A DNA stretch of 64,000 nt, from positions 124,001-188,000 of the forward strand of contig JAQGEF010000008.1 in NCBI GenBank assembly GCA_027854065.1. Reading direction: 5' to 3'. Both the position numbers and the translations under genes were made by a program. Origin of the DNA: Polluticaenibacter yanchengensis (GTDB taxonomy: Bacteria; Bacteroidota; Bacteroidia; Chitinophagales; Chitinophagaceae). The notes beneath the pieces are model-generated. The model saw only the letters and a program-made list of their open reading frames with translations, was not told where the DNA came from and made no database searches. This document shows, one piece after another, positions 44,713 through 52,608 of this stretch (the stretch's first letter is position 1; each line of letters starts with the position of its first letter).

Positions 44713-44720
44713 TAAATTTG
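44713..44720 (+). promoter_or_regulatory. Promoter -7 element of the BtuF-like gene
   Basis: TAAATTTG, full match, 59 nt before the ATG at 44780. I looked for a cobalamin riboswitch in this leader and saw none. Confidence 0.5.
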
Positions 44721-44779
44721 CCGGAGAGGGGTGTGTTGTAATCTTAAATCCATTTGAAAATAACGATTGAGCAGCTTTT

Positions 44780-45577
44780 ATGATTTATACCATAGATAAT
44801 ATTGATCAGCTAAAAGCAAGCATTGGCGAAGATACCGGTATTGTTAGCCTGGTACCTTCGCTCACAGAATTGCTTTTTGATCTGGGCCTTGATAAACAGG
44901 TAATCGGAATTACAAAGTTTTGTATCCATCCGGAAAAATGGTTCAGGACAAAAACAAGGGTAGGGGGAACCAAAAATGCTGCTATTGAAAAGATATTAGC
45001 ATTAAAACCAGGTTTGATCATTGCCAATAAAGAGGAAAATGTAAAGGAACAAATAGAACTTTTATCAAAAGATGTGGACGTATTGCTTACGGATATTAAT
45101 ACTATTACAGAAGCACTTACAAGTATCCAGGCCATTGGCGGCTTATTAGGCAGAAAAGAAGAGGCGGATAGGATCGTTGCAGCATTTAATGCAGCAGTCA
45201 TAAAATACACGGCTAACAACCTTATAGCAACTGATGTATGTTATTTGATCTGGCAAAATCCCTGGATGACGGTTGGTGGTGATACCTACATTAATGATAC
45301 ACTTGCTTCCGGTGGTTTCAGGAATATATTTGCTGGTCAAAAACGGTATCCTGTTATAGAGGAGGATGCATTTATAGCGTTAGTAAAATCCGGTAAACCT
45401 GTCTTCCTGCTCAGTAGTGAGCCATATCCGTTTCGCCAGAAACATATCGATGCCATTCAATCATATCATCCAACAGCGAAAGTGGTGCTGGTGGATGGCG
45501 AAGTATTTAGCTGGTATGGCAGTAAATTATTGAAATTGCCATCGTATATTTCTGAATTACGGAAATCGATTCAATAA
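44780..45577 (+). CDS. Helical-backbone metal receptor (BtuF-like) protein without signal peptide
   Basis: A 265-residue protein of the periplasmic-binding-protein class III fold: IVSLVPSLTELLFDLGLDKQVIGIT and CIHPEKWFRTKTRVGGTKNAAIEKILALKPGLIIAN are the BtuF/FepB-type opening. The N-terminus (MIYTIDNIDQLKASIGEDTG) is hydrophilic, with no signal peptide or lipobox, so as read it stays in the cytoplasm. No permease or ATPase gene is next to it. Cobalamin or a metal complex may be the ligand; the adenosyltransferase at 32334 shows that cobalamin is used. Confidence 0.85.
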   Translation: MIYTIDNIDQLKASIGEDTGIVSLVPSLTELLFDLGLDKQVIGITKFCIHPEKWFRTKTRVGGTKNAAIEKILALKPGLIIANKEENVKEQIELLSKDVDVLLTDINTITEALTSIQAIGGLLGRKEEADRIVAAFNAAVIKYTANNLIATDVCYLIWQNPWMTVGGDTYINDTLASGGFRNIFAGQKRYPVIEEDAFIALVKSGKPVFLLSSEPYPFRQKHIDAIQSYHPTAKVVLVDGEVFSWYGSKLLKLPSYISELRKSIQ

Positions 45578-45608
45578 TAAAAGGGTGCATCGCACCCTTT
45601 TATTATTG
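45573..45608. terminator. Bidirectional intrinsic terminator
   Basis: AATAATAAAAGGGTGC and GCACCCTTTTATTATT form a perfect 16-bp stem with a 3-nt loop, overlapping the stop codon of the BtuF-like gene and serving the converging gene too. Confidence 0.88.
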
Positions 45609-45626
45609 ATACCGGCAGGTATATTT

Positions 45627-46178
45627 CTAAAAATGAAACTGTAACCCTGTTCTAAAGTTACTTATATCATTGCCTGCTTCGGCAAATACGCTTAATTGCT
45701 TAATGAATTTATAGCTGGCGCCTCCGAAGTAACCTGCAGTAAATGTAGATTTTTTATCAGAATAATGAATCTGCCCGGCAGTACCATCAATCCTCTCTTC
45801 ATATTTTGAAAATCGGATACCCAGGAATGTACCTGCGTAAATATCCAGTTTTTTACTTTTATCAACATTGAAATGCAATGCCGGTCTGAGTCCAAAAATA
45901 TTATTCTTCCAGTTTGCCTTAGTTGTACTCAGGCTATATTCAGCAGATTTGTATGCATACATTGCTCCTATGCTTAATGAACCCCAATTGCCAAAGGTGA
46001 CTACTTCGTTCCTGTCGTAATGAGCAATGAAATTTGGCTTAACATCTGAATCCTTATAATAATTGTAATCTTTTCCAAAGCCGATACTTAACCCAATTGT
46101 ATTTTTTTGAGCATTTGCAAAAAGGGATAATGAAAAAGCTATTAATAAAACAGGTATTTTTCTGAATTTGTGTTTCAT
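45627..46178 (-). CDS. Outer membrane beta-barrel protein (hypothetical)
   Basis: A 183-residue protein from ATG 46178, which opens onto a signal peptide (MKHKFRKIPVLLIAFSLSLFANAQ); an in-frame ATG at 46250 would put 24 extra residues ahead of it. The mature protein has alternating strands (TIGLSIGFGKDYNYY, GSLSIGAMYAYKSAEYSL, LDIYAGTFLGIRFSKYEE) and ends NFRTGLQFHF, with a terminal Phe as in outer membrane barrels. No specific role is apparent. Confidence 0.78.
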   Translation of the reverse strand: MKHKFRKIPVLLIAFSLSLFANAQKNTIGLSIGFGKDYNYYKDSDVKPNFIAHYDRNEVVTFGNWGSLSIGAMYAYKSAEYSLSTTKANWKNNIFGLRPALHFNVDKSKKLDIYAGTFLGIRFSKYEERIDGTAGQIHYSDKKSTFTAGYFGGASYKFIKQLSVFAEAGNDISNFRTGLQFHF

Positions 46179-46390
46179 AAGTACAAATATTAAAAAATAA
46201 TTGATAAAATTATATTGATAAAGACGTTTATTTTCCCAAATATGTTGCATTTATAAGAAATACTATAAAAAATAATATTTATTTTTTCGACTTGGGTGTC
46301 ATGCCGTAAAATAGCTGAAACCTAATAATATCAATGGTTTTAATATTTTTTTAATTGTTTTAGCATCTTATTTTTCCGGAATTAAGGGTT

Positions 46391-46419
46391 TTGATAGCTT
46401 CTTTTGTGTTGTAAGTTTG
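46391..46419 (+). promoter_or_regulatory. Promoter upstream of the 46528 gene (-33 TTG, -7 TAAGTTTG)
   Basis: TTG at 46391-46393 and TAAGTTTG at 46412-46419, spaced by 18 bp. It predicts a leader of about 100 nt. The rest of the gap 46179-46527 shows no gene or repeat. Confidence 0.55.
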
Positions 46420-46527
46420 TATTGTGAATGACAAAAAGTTATTCATGAATGACTCAAGGATCCAAAAGTTGTTCGCTATATGATGAAAAGAAAATTTAAT
46501 TATTAAACAGTTTTAAAAGCGAACATT

Positions 46528-46941
46528 ATGAACACAATAAAATCAATTTCAGCAAAATTTTTCAGCGTAGTATTATTAGCGTCTTTGTTTGTAAACGCAA
46601 ATGCTAAAGGCAACAAACAAAATACCAGCAGCAATGTTTTAACTAACGCAACAGTAGAGTATGTAGGCAACAATGGTGACGCTTCTTTCTTCAAAATTGC
46701 CATTAACAATGATGTTGATTCTAAATTTTTGATCAATATCTTAAATGAAGAAGGTACTTCTATCCACTCACAAAAAGTTGATGCTTCTAACTACAACAAA
46801 TACATTAAAGTATTAAATGAAGGTGCAGAGAATGTAGCTCCGATATTTATTATTACAGATTTAAACACCGGCGCTACTCAGAAATTTGAAGCAAAAGTGA
46901 AACAAAATTTAGAGAAAGTTGTAACGCTTGTTAAACTATAG
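46528..46941 (+). CDS. Exported hypothetical protein, beta-sandwich type
   Basis: A 137-residue protein with a signal peptide (about 1-26, ending NANAK). The mature part (ATVEYVGNNGDASFFKIAINNDVDSKFLINILNEEGTSIHSQKVDASNYNKYIKVL) has the strand pattern of a small beta-sandwich reminiscent of secretion-sorting domains. Similar proteins are frequent in Chitinophagaceae, without known function. Strong own promoter and terminator-like hairpin suggest an abundant monocistronic mRNA. Confidence 0.72.
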   Translation: MNTIKSISAKFFSVVLLASLFVNANAKGNKQNTSSNVLTNATVEYVGNNGDASFFKIAINNDVDSKFLINILNEEGTSIHSQKVDASNYNKYIKVLNEGAENVAPIFIITDLNTGATQKFEAKVKQNLEKVVTLVKL

Positions 46942-46960
46942 TTTTAACAAGCGATTGCTT
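46925..46960 (+). terminator. Hairpin overlapping the stop codon, probable terminator
   Basis: CGCTTGTTAAAC pairs with GTTTTAACAAGCG (one bulge) around the stop codon TAG, followed by ATTGCTTTTT. From 46960 to 47342 the gap holds nothing I can identify. Confidence 0.6.
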
Positions 46961-47342
46961 TTTCTAAGCATGTATTTAAGTTTTGAGAGTTCACTGGAAC
47001 GTATATTCAGCAAGCGTTTCAATCAGTAGCACTTCGTATAGTGAAAGGTGTTCAATAACATCTTTAGCATTAACCCAAAACCAATCTCTGTTACCTTACC
47101 AATACAAATCCGGTACAGATCCATTCAATGTAAAGTGACAGATAGTACTTTGTTACCTGTTTTATTTTTACCCGGTATATTTATGGTTTCTTAAGAAAAC
47201 AATGCCCGGAGCGGGAGATAATTTTTCTTTCTCCTTCGTATTAGCATGTGAAGAATAATCCGGTATATTCTTACCGGTATTTAGCTATGATGTTTTTAAT
47301 GACAAATGATTCAGTTGTACAATATGGTTACAACGGCTCATG

Positions 47343-47512
47343 GGCTGCCTGATACAGCGGGTGGCGAGGCACGAGCCAGTATTTTGTACGCGTGTATTTG
47401 TTGCGATTATTAATATTTCAGGATAATAACTCCAGAAGTGCCGGCGTACATAATACCAGGCCCGCAGTAGCAGGAACAAATGCCAGGTTATGTTACAATA
47501 GAGGACAGCCCC
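47343..47512 (-). repeat. GC-rich intergenic repeat, copy H (variant core)
   Basis: Runs from GGCTGCCTGA to GAGGACAGCCCC, minus orientation. The usual core is replaced by an AT-rich segment bounded by GTATTTTGTACGC (47379-47391) and GCGTACATAATAC (47444-47456), a 12/13 inverted repeat. It lies upstream of the glycosyltransferase gene. Confidence 0.7.
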
Positions 47513-47573
47513 AAATAAAAACAGTGGTTATAAAACGCAATTCGTAATATTGTAACTCACAAAAAAATCTGTT

Positions 47574-48713
47574 TTGCAGCAAGTTCATATTGTTTGTTTT
47601 GATGTACCATATCCCGCAAATTACGGTGGGGCCATTGCCTGTTTTAATTTAATAAAAGCATTGCATAAAGCAGGTGTTGGTATTCATTTGCATTGCTTCG
47701 ATTATGGCAGAGGTAAGCAAACGGTATTAAATGAATATTGCCTGCATGTGTACTATTACAAGCGCAATACCGGTTTAAGCGGTATGTCTTTTAATGTTCC
47801 CTACATTGTGCACAGCCGCAAAAGCAAAGAACTTTTAGAACGTCTCAATGCGGATAATTTACCGGTAATATTAGAAGGTATCCATTGTACTTACTACCTG
47901 CAAAACGGCAAGCTTAACGCAAAAAGATGCTTTGTGAGATTGCATAATGTAGAAAGTGATTACTACCATGTGTTGGCAAAAAGCGAGCCTAAGTTTTTTA
48001 AACGCTTGTACTATAATACAGAAAGCGGGTTGCTTAAAAAGTATGAAGCGCAGATGAAAAATTCAGGCGCCCAATTCCTGGCAATAGCGCTCAACGATTT
48101 CCTGTATTTTAAAAATAAACTACAGTATAAAAATATCAGCTACCTGCCTTTGATCATTGACGACTATCAACCGGCATTTAATGAATCAACAGAAAAATTT
48201 TGCTTGTATCACGGTAATTTGTGCGTCAATGAAAATATAAAAGCAGTAGAATACCTTGCCAATTCTGTCTTCAGATTTTTACCGGACATACAATTAATAG
48301 TGGCAGGAAAAGAGCCGGATGCTTCTGTCATTTCTTTGCTAGCGAAACACCGGAACATTAAATTAATACCCGACCCAACGGCAGCAGAGATGCTTGCGTT
48401 GGTAAAGAAAGCGCATATAAATATCAGCTATTCCGTCAATAAAACAGGTATCAAACTAAAGCTGGTAGAGTCGTTGTTTAATGGCAATTTTTGTGTTACC
48501 AATAGTTTAACCGTAAAGGGAACAGAATTAGAACCTTATTGCATTATAACAGATGATGCCGGGCATTTTACAGATACCGTTCGGTATTTAATGCAAAAGC
48601 CTTTTACCCGTTACGCTTATGATAAACGGATAAAAGGCTTGCAGGAAATATATAATAATGAACTAAATATTTACAAACTGCTCAGGCTTATACAGACTCG
48701 GGATGATAATTAG
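47574..48713 (+). CDS. Glycosyltransferase (GT4-like)
   Basis: A 379-residue GT-B-type protein using a TTG start at 47574 (MQQVHIVCFDVPYPANYGGA). Related proteins start with the same CFDVPYPxxYGG block, so the TTG start is credible and no ATG is available nearby upstream. The C-terminal half has the nucleotide-sugar region (LIVAGKEPDASVISLL, then INISYSVNKTGIKLKLVESLFNG, where the E of LVES is the usual EX7E glutamate). It transfers a sugar, probably to a surface glycan; acceptor unknown. Its 3' end overlaps the converging ftsE by 26 bp. Confidence 0.8.
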   Translation: MQQVHIVCFDVPYPANYGGAIACFNLIKALHKAGVGIHLHCFDYGRGKQTVLNEYCLHVYYYKRNTGLSGMSFNVPYIVHSRKSKELLERLNADNLPVILEGIHCTYYLQNGKLNAKRCFVRLHNVESDYYHVLAKSEPKFFKRLYYNTESGLLKKYEAQMKNSGAQFLAIALNDFLYFKNKLQYKNISYLPLIIDDYQPAFNESTEKFCLYHGNLCVNENIKAVEYLANSVFRFLPDIQLIVAGKEPDASVISLLAKHRNIKLIPDPTAAEMLALVKKAHINISYSVNKTGIKLKLVESLFNGNFCVTNSLTVKGTELEPYCIITDDAGHFTDTVRYLMQKPFTRYAYDKRIKGLQEIYNNELNIYKLLRLIQTRDDN

Positions 48714-49383
48714 CACTATCATAAATTTTACCACCTTCCGTTCTTAAGATACGGGCCGGGTATTTATTTATCACCAGGTAATCATGCGTGGCCATCACAA
48801 TTGTAGTATCGTAATCTTTACTGATGCTGATAAGCAACTGCATAATTTCATCACTCGTTTCCGGGTCAAGGTTTCCAGTTGGTTCATCAGCCAAAATCAG
48901 CTTAGGGGAGTTGAGCAAGGCACGGGCAATATCAATCCGTTGCTGCTCACCGCCGCTCATTTCAAAAGGGCGTTTAAAACCTTTGCTTTTTAAGCCCACC
49001 TTTTCCAATACATCATTTATTTTAGCTTCCATCAGGTTGTTATCCGTCCAGCCTGTCGCCTTTAAAACAAACTTCAGGTTTTCGTGAACGTTACGGTCAG
49101 TCAACAGTTGGAAGTCCTGGAAAACCACGCCCAAAGTACGTCTCAAAAAAGGAACAGTCTTCCAGGTAACAGTTTTTAAATCGAAACCTGCCACATGACC
49201 GGTGCCTTCTTTCAATGGCAGATCACCATATAAAGTTTTCAGCAAGGAAGATTTACCGGTGCCGGTTTTCCCTACTAAATATACAAACTCTCCTTTATTC
49301 ACCTGCAAATTCACATCTCTCAACACTAAATTCGCACCCTGGTATATATTGACGTTTTCTAACTTTATTACTGCTTCGGACAT
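48688..49383 (-). CDS. ftsE: Cell division ATP-binding protein FtsE
   Basis: A 231-residue ABC ATPase: Walker [10 protein letters not shown] (38-46), Q-loop VVFQDFQLL, signature MSGGEQQR, and Walker [13 protein letters not shown]. With FtsX it controls peptidoglycan hydrolases at the septum. The QDFQLL and TGNLDPETS details favour FtsE over LolD-type transporters. No ftsX is adjacent, as is common in Bacteroidota. Confidence 0.9.
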   Translation of the reverse strand: MSEAVIKLENVNIYQGANLVLRDVNLQVNKGEFVYLVGKTGTGKSSLLKTLYGDLPLKEGTGHVAGFDLKTVTWKTVPFLRRTLGVVFQDFQLLTDRNVHENLKFVLKATGWTDNNLMEAKINDVLEKVGLKSKGFKRPFEMSGGEQQRIDIARALLNSPKLILADEPTGNLDPETSDEIMQLLISISKDYDTTIVMATHDYLVINKYPARILRTEGGKIYDSANYHPESV

Positions 49384-49476
49384 ATTACAAATCCTGTGAT
49401 TTTGGTTTCAAACAAAAATAAAGGTTTAATTAATACAATAGCCCCATTTTAGTATTTATTAAAATCTTAAAAATGA

Positions 49477-49484
49477 TACCTTTG
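49477..49484 (+). promoter_or_regulatory. Promoter -7 element of the flavin reductase gene
   Basis: TACCTTTG, full match, 22 nt before the ATG at 49507. Confidence 0.55.
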
Positions 49485-49506
49485 TCCATCTAAAAACAAT
49501 AGCAAC

Positions 49507-50049
49507 ATGAAGATTCTTGTATTTGCTGCCAGTAACAGCTCTAAATCCATCAACAACCGTTTGGTTACCTATGTGGCCAGGCAGTTTGCAGAAGGTAACG
49601 ATATCAACCATATACGTATACACGATTATGAGATGCCAATATACCAGATGGACAGAGAGGCTGCTAACGGCATTCCGCAGGAAGCTCATCAGTTTGCTGA
49701 ATTAATAGACAGTTCCGATTTAATTATCATTTCCCTGGCAGAGCACAACAGTAATTTCTCAGTTGGGTTTAAGAATATTTACGATTGGGTTAGCCGGATT
49801 AAAGGACGCAAACCATGGAATGGTAAAAAGCTGTTTTTATTATCAACCAGTGAAGGTGCCAGGGGAGGCGGTAATGTCATGGACATTGCTTTAAACGTTT
49901 TCCCACGACATAGCGCAGAAATTGTGGGCCATTTTTCCCTGCCGCAATTCAGCCAGAATTTCAACGACGAAACAGGGGTGACCAATGCTGAATTAAATGC
50001 ACCATTAGAAGCCGCTATAGAACAAGTAAAAACAAAACTGAACGGATAA
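49507..50049 (+). CDS. NAD(P)H-dependent FMN reductase
   Basis: A 180-residue flavodoxin-fold protein: KILVFAASNSSKSINNRLVTYVA (phosphate loop for FMN), MPIYQMDREAANGIP, and SLAEHNSNFSVGFKNIYDWVSR, the classic NADPH-dependent FMN reductase pattern. It reduces flavins or quinones in the cytoplasm. It is followed 5 bp later by the thioesterase gene, so the two form an operon. Confidence 0.9.
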   Translation: MKILVFAASNSSKSINNRLVTYVARQFAEGNDINHIRIHDYEMPIYQMDREAANGIPQEAHQFAELIDSSDLIIISLAEHNSNFSVGFKNIYDWVSRIKGRKPWNGKKLFLLSTSEGARGGGNVMDIALNVFPRHSAEIVGHFSLPQFSQNFNDETGVTNAELNAPLEAAIEQVKTKLNG

Positions 50050-50054
50050 TATTT

Positions 50055-50471
50055 ATGTTTGAACATGCACACCAACTAAGGATTCATTATGCCCTGACCG
50101 ACCAGATGGGTGTGGTTTATCATGGCAATTATGCGCAGTTTTTTGAAATAGCCCGTGTGGAAGCTATTCGTAAACTAGGTTACACATACAAGCAGGTAGA
50201 AGAAATGGGGATTATCATGCCGGTTTTTGAACTCAATACCCGCTTCATCCGCCCGGTCCGTTATGATGAGATCATTACCATTAAAGTATTTATAAAAGAA
50301 ATGCCGCAATCTTACAGGTTTGTCTTTCACGGGGAGATCTATAACGAGAAAAATGAAATCTGTACAACAGGTTTAGTCACGCTATACATCATCGATACCA
50401 AAACCAATCAGAAAGTAACCATGCCCGAAGTGTTAAAGCACGAGTTGCAGAAATATTTCCCGGAAACATAG
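50055..50471 (+). CDS. Acyl-CoA thioesterase, YbgC/4-hydroxybenzoyl-CoA type
   Basis: A 138-residue hot-dog-fold protein. The block RIHYALTDQMGVVYHGNYAQFFEIARVEAIRKLGY carries the conserved Asp and the HGNY active-site motif of 4HBT/YbgC thioesterases, which cleave acyl-CoA in the cytoplasm. Start ATG 50055, 5 bp after the FMN reductase. Substrate chain unknown. Confidence 0.92.
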   Translation: MFEHAHQLRIHYALTDQMGVVYHGNYAQFFEIARVEAIRKLGYTYKQVEEMGIIMPVFELNTRFIRPVRYDEIITIKVFIKEMPQSYRFVFHGEIYNEKNEICTTGLVTLYIIDTKTNQKVTMPEVLKHELQKYFPET

Positions 50472-50532
50472 TTTTTTATTCATTGAGTCACCGGTGGTAC
50501 TACTATTTTACATCGTTGTGTCACTCCCTTGT

Positions 50533-50565
50533 ACGGCATTGCTATTATTGAGCGATGCCGTTTTA
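50533..50565 (+). terminator. Intrinsic terminator of thioesterase gene
   Basis: ACGGCATTGCT pairs with AGCGATGCCGT (one mismatch) across a 7-nt loop, followed by TTTTATT. Confidence 0.75.
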
Positions 50566-50604
50566 TTATATATTATCTGGCTTTTGGAATTACTGCATAT
50601 AAAA

Positions 50605-51225
50605 TCATTCACTGATGCGGTAAACACACCGTTGCCCGCCGGACACAATATGGTTGATCCGCTCAATTTTATACTTGCTGCCAATCAGCATTTGAAAATT
50701 GGTCAGTTCAGAACGGCAAAACCCCTGGCACTCCGTAGCGGCAGCGCAAATCGGGCAATGATTCTCTATTAACAGGAAGTCTTTTTTATCCTTTTTCCAC
50801 TCCGCCATATAGCCTTCATTCGTCCTTATTTCACAAAGCGCTTCGAGCTTCTTTTCTATGGTTTTCGCTTTGTTCATCTCTTTGACATATTTCTCGTACA
50901 CTGCTTTTTCCCTGTCATTAATCAATAACTCAAGAGCATTTTCTCCCAAAAGGTTTTTAACCGACTTTAATAATTGAACGGTAATGTCCGCATGAGTATC
51001 GGGGAATTTTGATAATCCTTTTTCTGTCAATCTGTAATAGGTAGTAGGTCGCCCAACGCCTTCGCTCACCTGCGATGATTGGATATATCCCTCAGTTGCC
51101 AGGTTCAGCAAATGCTTCCGGGCACCTTCTTTAGTAATATCCAGCTCCTCGGAAATTAATAAAGCAGTTGCTTTCCCCCGCATTTTTAAAAACATCAGTA
51201 TTCTATCCGAAGCGTCCCTTTTCAT
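50605..51225 (-). CDS. SufR-like redox-sensing transcriptional repressor
   Basis: A 206-residue regulator. Residues 1-70 form a winged helix-turn-helix (GKATALLISEELDITKEGARKHLLNLATEGYI, with a wing at GVGRPTTYYRLTEKG). The C-terminal part has HCPICAAATECQGFC, giving four close cysteines (C157, C160, C166, C170) plus C200; this fits the iron-sulfur-binding end of the SufR family. SufR repressors sense Fe-S or oxidative status. It is divergent from a superoxide dismutase operon, with palindromes of the CAAC..GTTG type at both promoters. Regulation of the dismutase is inferred. Confidence 0.85.
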   Translation of the reverse strand: MKRDASDRILMFLKMRGKATALLISEELDITKEGARKHLLNLATEGYIQSSQVSEGVGRPTTYYRLTEKGLSKFPDTHADITVQLLKSVKNLLGENALELLINDREKAVYEKYVKEMNKAKTIEKKLEALCEIRTNEGYMAEWKKDKKDFLLIENHCPICAAATECQGFCRSELTNFQMLIGSKYKIERINHIVSGGQRCVYRISE

Positions 51226-51229
51226 TTTG

Positions 51230-51242
51230 CAACAATTTGTTG
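51230..51242. promoter_or_regulatory. Candidate repressor operator at the SufR-like gene
   Basis: CAACAATTTGTTG, a perfect 13-bp palindrome (CAAC-N5-GTTG), 4 nt upstream of the repressor start codon and over its ribosome-binding region; it suggests autoregulation. A TATTTTTG -7 element on the minus strand (51258-51265) lies just upstream. Confidence 0.6.
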
Positions 51243-51330
51243 TTTAATTAATCAATGCAAAAATACTCAAACTAAAATAAATGGCTATATTCTTTATAAA
51301 TAGGCATTGGATTGGCATTTGGAACTTTAG

Positions 51331-51376
51331 ATTAAAATAAATAAAACAACTATTTAGTTGTTTTATTTATTTTAAT
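51331..51376. promoter_or_regulatory. 46-bp perfect palindrome, candidate operator of the superoxide dismutase operon
   Basis: Two 22-bp arms (51331-51352 and 51355-51376) with a 2-nt centre; the middle reads CAACTATTTAGTTG, that is CAAC-N6-GTTG. It covers the -33 region of the dismutase promoter, so a bound repressor would block it. CAAC-N6-GTTG is, as I recall, the SufR site of cyanobacteria. Confidence 0.7.
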
Positions 51377-51387
51377 CCTTACATTTG
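51358..51387 (+). promoter_or_regulatory. Promoter of sod (-33 TTG, -7 TACATTTG)
   Basis: TTG at 51358-51360 (inside the palindrome) and TACATTTG at 51380-51387, spaced by 19 bp; ATG at 51421. Confidence 0.65.
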
Positions 51388-51420
51388 CAACAGATTTAAT
51401 CACACTTAAAATTTAATTTT

Positions 51421-52044
51421 ATGAGTACTTACCAATTACCCGAATTACCATATAGTTACGAAGCATTAGAGCCACATTTCGATAAAGAAACAATGACGAT
51501 TCATCATCAGCGCCATCACCAGGCATATGTCGATAATTTAAACAAAGCATTAGAAGGAACTGATGCAGCCGGTAAATCTTTGGAAGCGATCCTTAAAAAG
51601 ATAAGTCAATATAGCCCTGCTGTGCGGAACAATGGTGGCGGGCATTACAATCATTCTTTGTTCTGGAATACATTATCTCCAACACCACAAACGGCACCTT
51701 CCGGGAAATTGGCTGAAGCAATCAACACCAGGTTTGGTAGCCTGGATGATCTTAAAGCTGAAATTAAAAAGAGCGGTTTAGGACAGTTTGGTTCAGGCTG
51801 GGCATGGTTGATCGTTAAGTTCAACGGTTCTCTCGAAATCACTGCAACTGCTAACCAGGATAATCCTTTAATGGACACGCAGCTGGTAAGCAGAGGGTTT
51901 CCCATATTAGGTGTGGATGTGTGGGAGCATGCCTACTATTTAAAGTACCAGAATAAAAGAGCAGATTATCTTGATGCGTTCTGGTCTGTATTAGACTGGG
52001 CCGCTGTAGAGAAAAACTATAATGAAGCTATTTCAAAACTTTAA
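51421..52044 (+). CDS. sodA: Superoxide dismutase, Fe/Mn family (Mn-like)
   Basis: A 207-residue enzyme converting superoxide to oxygen and peroxide. Metal ligands are H28 (TIHHQRHH), H78 ([11 protein letters not shown] in part), D166 and H170 (DVWEHAYY). The glutamine in [10 protein letters not shown], and a glycine where Fe-enzymes have Gln near NHSLFW, favour the Mn or cambialistic type. No signal peptide, so cytoplasmic. First gene of a likely operon with DUF2480 and an FMN reductase, under the palindrome described above. Confidence 0.95.
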   Translation: MSTYQLPELPYSYEALEPHFDKETMTIHHQRHHQAYVDNLNKALEGTDAAGKSLEAILKKISQYSPAVRNNGGGHYNHSLFWNTLSPTPQTAPSGKLAEAINTRFGSLDDLKAEIKKSGLGQFGSGWAWLIVKFNGSLEITATANQDNPLMDTQLVSRGFPILGVDVWEHAYYLKYQNKRADYLDAFWSVLDWAAVEKNYNEAISKL

Positions 52045-52094
52045 TAATCAGAGAAAGGCATTGGTTACAGTTTACACCATCATAAATATTCAAT

Positions 52095-52595
52095 ATGGAA
52101 ACAGAGGGATTCGTCAATAAAGTGGAAAACTCGGGAATTGTGGCGTTAGATTTAATTGACTTTAAACCGGATACGCATATCATAGCTTTCGATTTAAAAG
52201 AACATCTGTATATGGGGTTAATAGTTAAAGAAAAGGAGTTCAGGCAATCCGTTTCAGAACTGGATTTCACACTTTACAAAAATAAAGCAGTGGCCATATT
52301 TTGTTCTGTAGATACCATCATTCCAACCTGGGTATATATGTTCCTGGCAGATAAATTGTATACCAGTGCTTCTTTTGTAGATTTTAAAAGCCCGGAAGAA
52401 CTACACACGGATTTATGGAAGTCTAATCTGATAGCTGCAGACCTGCTACATTTTAAAGATAAGAAAGTAGTAGTAAGGGCCCGGCCTGCAATTCCTCCCG
52501 CACTTTTTATATTGGCAACAAACCTTTTAAAACCATTGGTAAAAACACTGATGTACGGAGAAATAGGTATGCCAAAAGTAATTTCAAAAAGCTGA
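52095..52595 (+). CDS. DUF2480 family protein
   Basis: A 166-residue protein starting METEGFVNKVENSGIVALDLIDF, the DUF2480 pattern, with the conserved CSVDTIIPTWVYM block and VVVRARPAIPPALFI near the end. DUF2480 proteins are confined to Bacteroidota and relatives and often lie near Fe-S or oxidative-stress genes; function unknown. It lies 50 bp after sodA and 13 bp before the next flavin reductase. Confidence 0.9.
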   Translation: METEGFVNKVENSGIVALDLIDFKPDTHIIAFDLKEHLYMGLIVKEKEFRQSVSELDFTLYKNKAVAIFCSVDTIIPTWVYMFLADKLYTSASFVDFKSPEELHTDLWKSNLIAADLLHFKDKKVVVRARPAIPPALFILATNLLKPLVKTLMYGEIGMPKVISKS

Positions 52596-52608
52596 TAACC
52601 TATCATAA

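Noticed and set aside
44605..44779. Possible cobalamin riboswitch before the BtuF-like gene
   Set aside because: No B12-box-like conserved core in the leader and the space is short for this riboswitch class.
2935..47512. CRISPR array from the recurrent GC-rich repeats
   Set aside because: Copies are kilobases apart, in both orientations, with no regular spacers and no cas genes.
50494..50772. 92-residue plus-strand frame with a hydrophobic start
   Set aside because: Half is antisense to the conserved cysteine end of the SufR-like gene and its start lies on a terminator hairpin; likely spurious.
51331..51376. Long palindrome as a transcription terminator
   Set aside because: It is upstream of the sodA promoter -7 element and overlaps the -33 region; an operator role fits better.
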